In this document: positions 1 through 10,500 of the stretch, in pieces
Layout of the letters: each line of letters begins with the position of its first letter
How positions within the stretch are numbered: position 1 is the first letter of the stretch
DNA from: Bacteroidota bacterium
GTDB taxonomy: Bacteria; Bacteroidota; Bacteroidia; Sphingobacteriales; Sphingobacteriaceae
Length of the DNA: 64,000 nucleotides
Direction of reading: 5' to 3'
Assembly: GCA_023450085.1 (NCBI GenBank)
Contig: JAEXHI010000035.1
Location: 1 to 64,000, forward strand
The notes under the pieces: generated by a model
Databases searched by the model: none
What the model saw: only the letters and a program-made list of their open reading frames with translations
What the model was told of the DNA's origin: nothing
Position numbers and translations under genes: made by a program

Positions 1-27
1 TACCTTTTTGCACTGTCATACCTATAT

Positions 28-151
28 CGTCATCTCGACTCGGGAGAGATCTAGCAATATAGTATTCAACTTATAGGTCGTTAGATTTAACTTCGTTGAT
101 TTTCAATTTACTTCGTAGCTGCTTCGCGGTCTCTCTGCGTTCGAAATGACG
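28..151. repeat. GTCATTTCGA-ended interspersed inverted repeat
   Basis: The element opens with CGTCATCTCGA and closes with TCGAAATGACG, with AGATCTAGCA near the left end and TAGATTTAAC inside. The same ends recur at 6483-6584, 24155-24232, 25741-25826 and 51771-51845, always between genes. It carries no reading frame worth calling and resembles a MITE or REP-like element. Its right part (from about 95) is shared at high identity with 13426-13485. Confidence 0.6.
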
Positions 152-684
152 TGATTAGCATAGGAATTAGCTACACGTTTTGTACTGCTGTTCCTACATC
201 ATCATTAAAATCCAAAACTAGCATTCCAAAAAAGTCGGAATTAGCCCTCGATTAAGATTTTTTTGGGATAAAATAGTTGTTGAATTAAAAATTTTCTCTT
301 TGATATTCAATCTGTTATTTGATTTTTTAAAAAAAATACTAAAATTTTTGAGAGGGTCGTCCTAGTAAACTGTCTTTACATCAAACTACTAAACAAACAA
401 AAGCTGAAGGGAGGAAAACAAAAAAAAAGATACACACAAGAATGACCCCTACTGAACTATGATATGAAAAACAATATTTACCTTGTCTACGGTACCAACT
501 GTAGGCTAAGGTGGAGTTTTAAACCAATTCCTTCCTTCGCCATTCTCTCGGCATTTATCAGTATGATATTCACTTTTCAGTAAAGGCGGTCAAGCCTTTA
601 TATTAAGACAAAGGTGTTTTAACCAACCAAATTACTAAAACTATTTTTTTGCCATTTAAGCAAAAAGAAAATGAAGACATGTCT
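152..684 (+). promoter_or_regulatory. Leader of first SusCD unit: ECF-like promoter and fecR scar
   Basis: Bases from about 95 to 389 match 13426-13725 closely, so this leader is a duplicate of the one before fecR. A GAGGGT element at 352-357 and GTCTTTA at 372-378, 14 bp apart, look like the -35 and -10 of an ECF sigma promoter and are kept in all three leaders. Between 390 and 480 the sequence shows GGGAGG, then CCTACTGAA and ATGAAAA, which line up with the end of fecR and its downstream flank at 14828-14895; the body of fecR is missing. No gene is seen before the susC start. Promoter assignment is inference. Confidence 0.5.
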
Positions 685-3600
685 ATGAACAATTTTCTAT
701 CAAACCGCAGCATTAAACTACGGCTTAATGTTCGCATTTACTTGGAAATTGGATTACTGCTAGTATTGCTATTGCAACCTGTAATTTCATTTGCCCAAAA
801 ACTTACCCTAAACTATCAAAATGTGCCTTTAGAGCAGGTGCTCAGGGAAATCCGCAAACAGAGCGGCTATGATATTTTTTTTGACCAAAATCTCGTGGAC
901 CAGCAGCCATTAGTAGCTGTAAAATTAACGAATGCTAATGTAGAAGAAGCGCTAACGTCTGCCCTTAAGGGACTGCCACTATCATATGTGATAAATGGTA
1001 AGACCATTTCCATCAAAAAGCAAGATAGGGCTGTTACGGCAGCTCGACAGCAGAAGATCACCATCACGGGCACGGTAATTGACGAAAATGGTCTGCCCAA
1101 GGCTGGTGTGAGCATTTCTTCGGCTACCATTAAGCCAATTTATACCGATGGTGAAGGGAAGTTTACCCTCAAGGACATTGACCCATTAGCCACGGTACGT
1201 ATTTCCTTTACTGGGTACAATCCCGTGGAACGTACCGCCATTGCCATCTCGCTAATGAGCGAAATCCATATAGAGCTTGGTTCAATCAATTTAAATACTA
1301 CCATTATACAGGGCCAAGGAACTAAGGCTACTGCAGCAATAAACAAGATTAACCTTACCAACCGTAGGCACCAGACTTTAGCCATTGTTTTAGAGGGAAC
1401 TATACCTGGTTTGGTGCTTAAAAGACAAAGAAGTACAACTAAAAAGGAATTAATTAGAATTGATGGCTCTAGTCCAGTATTTCCCGCCGGTGATTATACC
1501 TTCGAAGAGTATTACCAACTTGTTTTGAAAGCATCAGCGAGTTTGGGTCTTTATGATGAGGCAGCTGCTAGAAAAGCAACGGAGGACCTTTTTATAATCG
1601 GCCGAAGAGATGGGAAGGTCATTTCACAGACCTCCATTAATGACGAGGGTATCATTCCCGAATTGCGTGGAGCGGGGGGATTTGGTACAGGCAACAATGC
1701 CATGCTGGTGGTTATTGATGGCTTTGTGCAAAACAGTTTTCCCTCAGATTATCCTATGAACAATGTGCTTTCAGTAGAGGTGATTAGAGATCCTGCCGAA
1801 ACCATCAAATGGGGTCCGGGTGCTTCCAACGGGGTTATTATCATTACTACCAACGGGGGTAAACCGGGGCAGTTGCAAATTTCCTACAATTCCACTTTTA
1901 ATTTTTCGGGTGCGCCTGATAATGGAGCTAAAGCTTTGCAAAGAGCTAATACTAGCCAAATTTTAGATTATTACTTGGACGAGAACAAGGCTATTCCTAC
2001 AAGCTTTACAAGACCCAATCCGGATTTAGCCTCATTCGTTCCAGCTAGGGTATTGTTGGAAAAGCGTTATAGGAATCGGATTAGTGCAGAAGAGTTTCAA
2101 AACAGCTGGAATTTATTGTCGCAGCTTTCTAACGAAGAGCAGTATCGAGAGCAACAACAGAGTATTTTTAATCAAACCCAAACCTTGAACCTCTCTGGAG
2201 GTGGAAAATACCATCGTTTTTCGCTTAATGGCAATTATACTACCTCCCAGACCGAGGTGTTGGGCAATAATACCCGTATTTTTGGGATCAACTTTCGCGA
2301 TCAGGTATCGCTGCTTAAAAATAAGCTCCAGGTTGCGATACAAGTAAATGGAAACCTGACTAGGAAAACTTTAGGTAAGGCTTTGGATCCAGCAAAACTG
2401 GATCCTTACCAAATGCTATACAAATCCGACGGTAGCTATATTTATGATTATGTTATGGGCGGGCTTAACCCAGATCGCAATAAACAGTTCAAACAGACTT
2501 ATCCAGGTTTGCAGGATTATGGTTATAATCCTTTAGAAGAGGCTAGGGGAACCCGAGACTTGAGCAAAGCCTACAGTCTTAACTCGTCTCTGAACGTTAA
2601 TTGGAAACTTTTGGATGGCCTGACTTGGTCAGCAAATCTACAATACACCAATAGTAAAGTTAATTCCGAAACTTTATGGGAAGCTAATACCCAATATGCT
2701 CGTAACTTGTATAATAATTATTACGCAGTGGGTTACATGAGGGAAGCGTTTCCGGGCTTTTTTGTTCCAACGCCGCTCAGTTCTCCTGTGGCTTATCTTC
2801 CTTTGGGCGATATTTTTCAAACTTCCAGCAACCGCAGCAATATTGGTAATTTGCGTACGGGTTTTAACTATAGCCATATTTTTAACCAAAAGCATGCGTT
2901 GAACACGAGTTTTGGTTTTGCTTATTTTAATCAGCTGGATCGTTCAATTAGCCAATTGCCCATGTACGGTTATAACAGTAGTACCGGTTTAGGTACTGCC
3001 TTATCTCTGCCTACTACGGGCCAAACTTACAATAGTCCAATAGGTAATATCAATTTTAGCCGTCTGACGGCTCTTTCGCCAATAAATAGGCGGCCAAATA
3101 GGAATATGTCTACCAATGGAGTATTAGATTATACCTACGATGGACGTTTGGGTTTGCAGGCTTTTTACAACGAGAGTTTTATGCCGGTAAGTTCAGTAAA
3201 AATTTATAGTTCTACACGCAATTATAATGCTATGGCATCTTGGGCTTTGCACAAGGAGTCGTTTTTTAAGTTTCCGCTCATCAGCAAGTTGAAGCTGTCT
3301 GCAGGCTTGGGCGAGATCAAGATGGCGAGCTTGCCGGTAAACCTGCCTGCCATTCGTACTTTTAGTCCTGATTGGGGTACTTCTTTGTTGATAATGGGCT
3401 ACAATCCAATACGTCAAAACGGAGAACAGATCCGCAACTACGATGCTTTATTGAATTTGGGGATGTTTAAGGACTTGCTGCAGGGCCAGCTGAACTATCG
3501 ATACAATTCTAGGGGAGTAAAAAATCAGTTTAGCGGCAGGCTTTCTTACCATATTTCCAACGCTGATTATTTTAACATACCTTGGGTGAGCAATTTAATA

Positions 3601-4719
3601 GTAGAAGGCTTGGTAAGTAATATCAGCCCTGCTCAGGCTCTGGCCCAAATGATGGGTACCAACTCGCCATTACCAGGCGGAGGCTTCTCTATCGCTACCA
3701 GCAATTTTGATTTGGGTTCATTGCCCCCTCATATTGTGAATCGTGAAATCAGCTTACGTTTTGGTTTATGGAAAGATATACTTACGGTAGATTCCCGTTA
3801 TTATAACCGCAGCACTTCTGGCTTATCGAACGGTACCTTTCAGAGCGATTTGTCTACCGGTTTTAGGCAAAGACCTGTTTACAGCCGTATCAACAATAAA
3901 GGCTACGAACTTTATGTACAGGCTAAAATTTTCAAAGGTGATGGTTTTAACTGGACCAGCACGGTGAATGGGGCCTACAATATCAATCAGGTTGAAGATG
4001 TGTTCAATCCATTGTACACCAGTAGTTTGTCTTATCTCACTGCCGATAGGGTAGGCTATGCTACTGGAAGCTTGTGGAGCTACCGCTGGGCAGGACTCGA
4101 CAATAAAGGTGATCCACAAATTTACGATCCCAATGGTAACAAACAGTCGATAGAAAGGTTTTCTACGAACACTCCAAACCGTTTAGCTAATGCCAACGAA
4201 AATTGGATAACATATAGCGGCCGCACTACTCCTCCTTGGTCGGGAGCTTTTATCCAGGAATTTGCTTATAAGGGCCTGTATGCTAGGGCTACCTTGCGGT
4301 TTGCTCTAGGCCATGTAATGCGCACTTATCGCCCTGGAATGGCAATATATCAGTCGGAGAAGAGCAGTTTAATCGACCAACGCTGGCGCAAGCCTGGTGA
4401 TGAGGCTTTTACCGATATTCCTGCAGTGGCTTTAGAAAATAGTTTTGGTAATAGAGCTTTTGTTACGCAAAATTCGAGCAATAGCATTGCTTCGGCGGGC
4501 TTTTTTAGACTTAGTGATATTCAGCTTGGTTACGATGTTCCAACTAATTGGTTAAAAGGTAGATATGTAAAAAGCCTTAATCTAGCTCTTAACCTACAAA
4601 ACGTGGCGCTATGGACCCGCAATAAGATGGGAATAGACCCCGAAGCCATCCTATCTGATGGCACTTTGCTGGCACGTCAGCCAATGCGTTATGGGCTAAC
4701 GTTGATCGTGGGTTTATAG
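685..4719 (+). CDS. SusC/RagA TonB-linked outer membrane protein with STN domain (copy 1)
   Basis: TonB-dependent outer membrane importer of 1344 residues, partner of the SusD lipoprotein that follows 72 bp later. A signal segment (residues about 20-40, ending SFAQ) is followed by an STN secretin/TonB short N-terminal domain (about 42-100), a carboxypeptidase-like beta-sandwich (about 125-195), a plug ending near residue 391 with GVIIITTNGG, and a long 22-strand-type barrel. STN domains contact a FecR anti-sigma factor in the periplasm, so this is a signal-transducing receptor. The plug is unusual: about 70 residues are inserted between the EGTIPGLVL segment and the PELRG segment. The ATG at 685 matches the paralogue's start at 7565; ATG 679 and a TTG at 649 are possible but less likely. 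The substrate is unknown. Confidence 0.9.
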   Translation: MNNFLSNRSIKLRLNVRIYLEIGLLLVLLLQPVISFAQKLTLNYQNVPLEQVLREIRKQSGYDIFFDQNLVDQQPLVAVKLTNANVEEALTSALKGLPLSYVINGKTISIKKQDRAVTAARQQKITITGTVIDENGLPKAGVSISSATIKPIYTDGEGKFTLKDIDPLATVRISFTGYNPVERTAIAISLMSEIHIELGSINLNTTIIQGQGTKATAAINKINLTNRRHQTLAIVLEGTIPGLVLKRQRSTTKKELIRIDGSSPVFPAGDYTFEEYYQLVLKASASLGLYDEAAARKATEDLFIIGRRDGKVISQTSINDEGIIPELRGAGGFGTGNNAMLVVIDGFVQNSFPSDYPMNNVLSVEVIRDPAETIKWGPGASNGVIIITTNGGKPGQLQISYNSTFNFSGAPDNGAKALQRANTSQILDYYLDENKAIPTSFTRPNPDLASFVPARVLLEKRYRNRISAEEFQNSWNLLSQLSNEEQYREQQQSIFNQTQTLNLSGGGKYHRFSLNGNYTTSQTEVLGNNTRIFGINFRDQVSLLKNKLQVAIQVNGNLTRKTLGKALDPAKLDPYQMLYKSDGSYIYDYVMGGLNPDRNKQFKQTYPGLQDYGYNPLEEARGTRDLSKAYSLNSSLNVNWKLLDGLTWSANLQYTNSKVNSETLWEANTQYARNLYNNYYAVGYMREAFPGFFVPTPLSSPVAYLPLGDIFQTSSNRSNIGNLRTGFNYSHIFNQKHALNTSFGFAYFNQLDRSISQLPMYGYNSSTGLGTALSLPTTGQTYNSPIGNINFSRLTALSPINRRPNRNMSTNGVLDYTYDGRLGLQAFYNESFMPVSSVKIYSSTRNYNAMASWALHKESFFKFPLISKLKLSAGLGEIKMASLPVNLPAIRTFSPDWGTSLLIMGYNPIRQNGEQIRNYDALLNLGMFKDLLQGQLNYRYNSRGVKNQFSGRLSYHISNADYFNIPWVSNLIVEGLVSNISPAQALAQMMGTNSPLPGGGFSIATSNFDLGSLPPHIVNREISLRFGLWKDILTVDSRYYNRSTSGLSNGTFQSDLSTGFRQRPVYSRINNKGYELYVQAKIFKGDGFNWTSTVNGAYNINQVEDVFNPLYTSSLSYLTADRVGYATGSLWSYRWAGLDNKGDPQIYDPNGNKQSIERFSTNTPNRLANANENWITYSGRTTPPWSGAFIQEFAYKGLYARATLRFALGHVMRTYRPGMAIYQSEKSSLIDQRWRKPGDEAFTDIPAVALENSFGNRAFVTQNSSNSIASAGFFRLSDIQLGYDVPTNWLKGRYVKSLNLALNLQNVALWTRNKMGIDPEAILSDGTLLARQPMRYGLTLIVGL

Positions 4720-4791
4720 CAAATGTTGAAAAACGATTAAATGAAAAACAGCGAATGGCCTAAGGCAATTCTCGCATAAAAGCATAAGATA

Positions 4792-6195
4792 ATGAAAAAG
4801 ATATGGATAAACCTTTTGTTGATACTGGCTCTAACTTTGTCAGCTTGTAAGAAAATTTTGAATATCGACCTTACTACTGCTTCCAATCCTACGCCAGTTA
4901 CCGTGGAAGATTTTGAACAGGTATTAAATACGCCCGGAATTTGCGAAACCCCATTTTACTTGATTGACGACGTTACGGATGATACCCGCCGTGATATTGA
5001 TTTTATTGGGTCGAAATTTGGTTTTTATGACTGGGCAGTTGAGCCATGGAGACTTACAGAAGATGAAATGTTCAATAACAGCTATAAATGGATTGCACAA
5101 ATGAACTTGGTAATCAGTAATATGCCAACTGCGCTTCCCGCAGGCCAAATGAACGATCGTCGTGTGGTGGCTATTGCACAGGCCAAAATTAATAGGGCCT
5201 ATTTTTACCTACAGTTAGTGAACATTTATGGGCCGGTTTATCAGGCTGCCAGCGCAGACACTGATTTGGCGGTACCTTTAATTTTAGTGGTTAACAACCA
5301 GGTATCGTATCCAAGAGCCAGTGTAGGGAAGGTGTACGAGCAGATATTGACCGATTTGAAGGATGCACTCGCCACTATCGAGCTTCCTGATATAGACAAG
5401 AAAAACATTCTCTATCCTGGTAGGGCGGCTGCTTTGGCTTTGTTGGCGCGTACCTACCTGTACATGGGTAATTATACCCAAGCAGAAAAGGCTGCTTCAG
5501 ATGCCATGGCCATTAAAAGCAACCTTTTAAGTTACCTTAACTATGGGGCTCCTGGAAGTTTACTACCTGATGGCCGTTTGATTACGCTAGTAGATCAAAA
5601 GAAAAATGATGAAGTGCTGTTGCCAAGATTGTATTCTGTAGTCGCTACCGCCCCAAATCCTACTTCGCCCAGCATATTATATCCCAGCCAAGAGCTTATG
5701 ACATTATTTAATCAAACTAACGATAAGCGTTATACAGCTTCTTTTAAAACCAATGGTCCCTACGCCTTTGGTGTAGTGAATACTAATTACTTCTATAATT
5801 ATAGTATAGGAGTGCCTGAAATGATGTTGATTAAGGCAGAGTGTTTGGCTAGGGCAAACGATGCGGCTGGAGCGGTAAATTTGTTGAATACTTTGCGTAT
5901 CAAGAGGATCAGGAATTATACCAACCTGTCCACTAGCGTTACGGCAGAACAAGCCTTAAGTTTGGTGCTCGAAGAACGCCGACGTGAACTGATGTTTAAG
6001 GGCCTAAGGCTGTTTGATCTTAAACGCCTTAACTTAGATCCCCGTTTCAGCAAAGACATTGAAAGAAAAAAGAAAAATGGCCAGCATTGGGTTACGCTTC
6101 CTGCTGGAAGTCCCAATTACCTGTTCCCTTTTTCTCCGGCTACACTTAATGCTAACCCTTTACTAGTACAAAATCCTAGAGTTGACCTTCAATAA
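4792..6195 (+). CDS. SusD/RagB-family nutrient-binding lipoprotein (copy 1)
   Basis: Surface lipoprotein of 467 residues that caps the SusC barrel encoded just upstream and delivers substrate to it. A type II signal peptide ends at LSAC with lipidated Cys19, followed by KK. The body is the alpha-helical TPR-like SusD fold, with a conserved C-terminal block around EERRRELMFKGLRLFDLKR. It is slightly shorter than typical SusD proteins (about 500). A 112-bp stretch near the 3' end (5939-6050) is almost identical to the paralogue at 12788-12899, although most of the gene has diverged at silent sites. The substrate cannot be read from sequence. Confidence 0.9.
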   Translation: MKKIWINLLLILALTLSACKKILNIDLTTASNPTPVTVEDFEQVLNTPGICETPFYLIDDVTDDTRRDIDFIGSKFGFYDWAVEPWRLTEDEMFNNSYKWIAQMNLVISNMPTALPAGQMNDRRVVAIAQAKINRAYFYLQLVNIYGPVYQAASADTDLAVPLILVVNNQVSYPRASVGKVYEQILTDLKDALATIELPDIDKKNILYPGRAAALALLARTYLYMGNYTQAEKAASDAMAIKSNLLSYLNYGAPGSLLPDGRLITLVDQKKNDEVLLPRLYSVVATAPNPTSPSILYPSQELMTLFNQTNDKRYTASFKTNGPYAFGVVNTNYFYNYSIGVPEMMLIKAECLARANDAAGAVNLLNTLRIKRIRNYTNLSTSVTAEQALSLVLEERRRELMFKGLRLFDLKRLNLDPRFSKDIERKKKNGQHWVTLPAGSPNYLFPFSPATLNANPLLVQNPRVDLQ

Positions 6196-6217
6196 TTGTT
6201 TTTGTATTTGAGGGTTT

Positions 6218-6257
6218 AAACGAGGCTATGTCTGTACAAGGCATGGCCTCGTTTTTT
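6218..6257 (+). terminator. Rho-independent terminator after susD copy 1
   Basis: Stem AAACGAGGCTATG (6218-6230) pairs with CATGGCCTCGTTT (6242-6254) with one G-T pair, followed by a T run. The equivalent terminator of the second unit at 13067-13107 has compensating base changes, which supports the hairpin. Confidence 0.9.
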
Positions 6258-6271
6258 TAAATATTTATTGG

Positions 6272-6303
6272 TTCACTTGTTCATTAGTTCACTTGTTCAT
6301 TAG
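6272..6303. repeat. Two tandem 16-bp repeats
   Basis: TTCACTTGTTCATTAG occurs twice head to tail at 6272-6287 and 6288-6303. The same 16-mer occurs twice after the second susD (13120-13135 and 13185-13200), there separated by 49 bp of inverted-repeat sequence. Confidence 0.85.
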
Positions 6304-7564
6304 TTTATCCGTTCCTATGCCGTCATCTCTACCTTGCATCCCAACCTTTCGGAAAGCATTTAACGAAATGTATGTCATATAAATAATGTCATCGCTTCGC
6401 GGTTTAATTGGCGTATACTGTTTTCTAGTAAAATGTCAGTCCTTCGGACTTAGTCGTATTTTTTGCACTACTATACCCACGTCGTCATCTCGACTTTGGA
6501 GAGATCTAACAGTGTAATATTCATTTAATATAACGCTAGATTTAACTTCGTTGATTTTCAATTCCCTCTGCGTTCGAAATGACGATATTAACATCAGACT
6601 TGGCTATGCCTTTTAAACCACAATACCTATTACGTTTATATGTGGCTATGTGGTTAAATTTTTTCCTCAATAACTTCAAAATTTAAACTAGGCAGTAACC
6701 AAAAGGTAGTGACATTACACTAGAGAAATGATGAAGAATACCCACAACCCTAGAAGGGCGACATTGAAATCCACAACTATCTTTTGAAGCGGAGAGACAA
6801 GGCATGAGAGAGGCTGTAAGTTCATCCAAAATGAAGATTATTGTAATAAATTTGTTAGTGGGTTGAAAATTTTTCTTTTGATTATCAGTGTTTTATATTT
6901 TTTTTAAAGAAAAAAGCTGAAACTTTTGAGAGGCTAGCCTTAGTAAACTGTCTTTACATCAAACTGCCAAAAAATAATGATAAACAGAAACCCAGAAAGG
7001 AGGTAAGACCTACAAAACATAAATAAACCTACTGAAGCCTTTTAAATGAAAAACAATAGTTTACAATATCTGCAATACTAATTGCAAGATGAAGTAAAAT
7101 TAAAACCACCTATTTTCCTTCGCCATTTTCTTGGTATTTATAGTTACTACGCTACTTACAGGCTTTGGTAAAAATTTCCAAACACTAAAAAACTAACTTA
7201 AGAACTTTAACTGCTAAGATCAGATTTGGATTCACGTAGCCGCTTGGACGATCGAATCATTTTGGTACAACAGAAAAACACGAAATAATCCCAAACATTA
7301 ACCAAAAATGGGATTTCATTAGGTGGTGGTTTTGCAAATGATGGTGCCAATATTTTCTATTAGATCTACCGTTGTTAATCAAACCAAAAGGGGGGCAGTT
7401 ATAAATCGAAACCAGATGGCGAACTGTACACCCCGCCATCAAAAAACAAATGAGCCATTCTATGAGGTCGGCAGTCAAGAGGATAGGCTTTTAACTAATT
7501 AACTAACTAAAATCATCTTCTTTTGCACTGCTTTGAGTTCAAAGGAGGATGTAAAAACATCCTT
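6304..7564 (+). promoter_or_regulatory. 1.3-kb intergenic leader of second SusCD unit
   Basis: A GTCATTTCGA-type inverted repeat lies at 6483-6584. An ECF-like promoter follows: GAGGCT at 6930-6935 and GTCTTTA at 6950-6956, flanked by the same AGTAAACT and ACATCAAACT as the other two leaders. Right after it, CCAAAAAATA and ATGATAAACAG resemble the start of fecR (13726-13750). AGGAGGTAA and CCTACTGAAGCC then resemble the fecR end and 3' flank, so the gene body appears deleted. Further on, 7201-7520 has no recognisable gene, only a weak inverted repeat (AATCCCA with TGGGATT near 7287-7314). An AGGAGG at 7543-7548 and a GGATGT/ACATCC hairpin sit just before the susC ATG. Confidence 0.5.
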
Positions 7565-10500
7565 ATGAATAATTTTCTATCAAAGCGTGGCATCAGGCTT
7601 AAGCTTAATGCTCGCATCTATCTAGGAATTGGGCTCCTGCTGCTATTGCTATTGCAATCCGTAGCTTCATTCGCCCAAAAAATTACTTTAAATTATCGGA
7701 ACGTACCGTTGGAGCACGTGCTCAAGGAAATCCGTAAGCAGAGTGGCTATGACATTTTTTTTGACCAGAAGCTGGTTACCGAGCAGCCCTTGGTAATTGT
7801 AAAAGTAACCAATGCTAACGTGGAAGAGGCTTTGTCCACTGCCTTAAAAGGCCTGTCGCTATCCTATGCGGTAAACGGAAGGACCATTTCCATTAAAAAG
7901 CCGGATAAAATTGCAGGGCCAGAAACAAGGCAAAAAAAGATTACCATTACAGGCACCGTGATTGACGAGAATGGACTGCCCAAGTCAGGTGTTTCAATCT
8001 CGGCAAATAACCTGAAATCCATATATACCGATGGAGAGGGGAAATTTATCTTGAAGGATATTGATCCTTTGGCGATGGTACGTATTGCCTATACCGGCTA
8101 TCATACTGTGGAACGTACGGCACTGGCCATTTCATTGATGGGTGAAATCCCTATGGAAACAGAGGCTATTAATTTAAATACCACCATTATACAGGGGCAA
8201 AAAATTCCAGGAACGGCCATCATAAACAAGGTGGAGCTTAGTAAACGAAGACATCTAACTTTGGGCTTTGTACTGGAGAGCACCATCCCTGGTTTGGTAC
8301 TCAAAAAACAAGTAAGCTCCTCTAAAACGGAGATTTACAGAAGCGATGGGACTAATCCTTTATTTCCAGCTGGTGATTTTACCTTTGAAGAGCTTAGCAA
8401 AGTTGTAGCTAAAATGTTATTGAGCACTATTGGAGTATCTGATCCTAATACTATAAAACAAGCCACTGCGAGTTTCTTTGAACAAGGCCGAAGAGAAGGG
8501 AAAGTGATTTCGCAGACCTCTATCAATGATAGTGGTGTGATTCCCGAGTTGCGGGGGGCGGGCGGTTTTGGTGTAGGAAATAACGCCATGCTGGTCGTTA
8601 TTGATGGTTTTGTGCAGAACAGTTTTCCAGCTGACTATCCCCTTAATAATGTACTTTCGATAGAAGTCATTAGAGATCCAGCCGAAACCATCAAATGGGG
8701 ACCTGGAGCATCCAATGGAGTCATTATCATTACTACCAATGGAGGTAAGTCAGGCCAATTGCAGATTAACTACAATTCCACTTTTAATTTTTCGGGCTCA
8801 CCCGATAACAGTGCTTCGGCATTGCAAAGGGCCAATACTTCCGAGTTATTGGACTATTATTTGGAAGAAAATAATCGCCTTCCCACAGGTTTTAAAAGGC
8901 CAGACCCAAATACGGCCTTGTTAACACCTGCTCGAGCATTGCTGGAAAAAAGGTATCGTAACCAAATTACGGCAACTGAGTTTCAAAGCAGTTGGAATTT
9001 ACTGTCGCAGCTTTCTAACGAGGCGCAATACCGTGAGCAGCAGCAAAACATTTTCAACCAAACCCAAAACCTGAACTTGTCAGGTGGTGGTAAGCATCAC
9101 CGTTTTTCACTTAACGGCAGTTATAGCACCTCCCGTACCGAAGCCTTGGGCAATAACAGGCGTAACTGGGGCATTAATTTCCGCGATCAATTGTCGTTGC
9201 TTAACAATAAGCTTCAGATTGCCCTACAGCTCAATGCCAACCTAGATAAGTCTGTTGCGGGTAAAGTGTTGAACTCTAAAGAGTTGGATCCTTATCAAAT
9301 GTTGTATAGGGCTAATGGGAGCTACGTTTACGACTATGTGATAGGAGGAGTTAACGAAAACCGTAACAAACAGCTGAAAACGACCTATTCTGGTTTGCAG
9401 GATTATGGCTACAACCCTTTGCAAGAGGCTAGAGGCACCAGTGACCTGAATAAGGTACATCAACTTCATTCGTCCCTGAATGTGAACTGGAAACTCTTGG
9501 ATGGTCTCACTTGGTCAACCAACTTACAGTACACCAATAGTAATAATAATATAGAAAAGCTATGGGCAGCCAACACCCAGTATGCCCGTAGTTTGTACAA
9601 TAGCTATTATGCAGTGTCGCAAATGGAAGAGATAATGCCTGGCTTTTTCCGTGCAAATCCCCTGAATTCGCCAGTAGCCTATATGCCATCGGGAGATATT
9701 TTTCAGCGTTCTAACAGGAGGAGCAGTGCTGAAAATCTGCGTACGGGTTTAAACTATAATGGGGTTTTTGGCCAAAAGCATGCTCTTAATACGGGCTTTG
9801 GTCTGGCTTATTTTAATAAGTTGTACCGTTCCACTACCAATTTGCCACTATATGGTTATAACAGCGGTACTGGTTTGGGTACAGCCTTGTCCTTACCTAA
9901 CGCTGAACAGAGTTACAGCAACCCTTTAGGTTTGATCAATTTTGACCGACTGACCGCTCTTATGCCAATTAACTATCAACCAGAGCGTAATTTCTCCACC
10001 AATGCAAGTTTGAACTATACTTATGATGGGCGGCTAGGCCTACAGGCATTTTACAATGAGAGCTTTATGCCTGTTACTACGATGGATATTTACAGCTCTA
10101 CCCGTAATTACAATGCTTTGGCATCCTGGGCTTTGCATAAGGAATCTTTTTTTAAAGTTCCACTAGTTAGTAAATTGAAGTTATCCGCAGGTCTGGGCGA
10201 AATCAAAATGGCTAGCTTGCCTGTAAACCTGCCTGCCGTTCGTAGTTTTAACGCCAATTGGGGTACTTCGCTATTAGTGACTGCTTATAATCCGGTACGT
10301 CAAAACGGCGAGCAAATCCGTAACTATGATGCCCTTTTGGATATGGGACTGTTTAAGGACCTATTACAGGGCCAGCTGAACTACCGTTATAACTCTATGG
10401 GGGTGAAAAATCAGCTGAGCGGAAGGCTTTCGTATCATATTTCCAAAGCTGGGTATTTTAAGGTGCCTTGGGTGAGTAACCTTATGGTAGAAGGCTTGGT

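Noticed and set aside
649..684. TTG start upstream of susC copy 1
   Set aside because: The ATG at 685 aligns with the paralogue's start at 7565, and the extra residues are not conserved.
7257..7478. 73-codon minus-strand frame in the leader of SusCD unit 2
   Set aside because: No family, no promoter or ribosome site, and no equivalent in the other two leaders; treated as non-coding leader.
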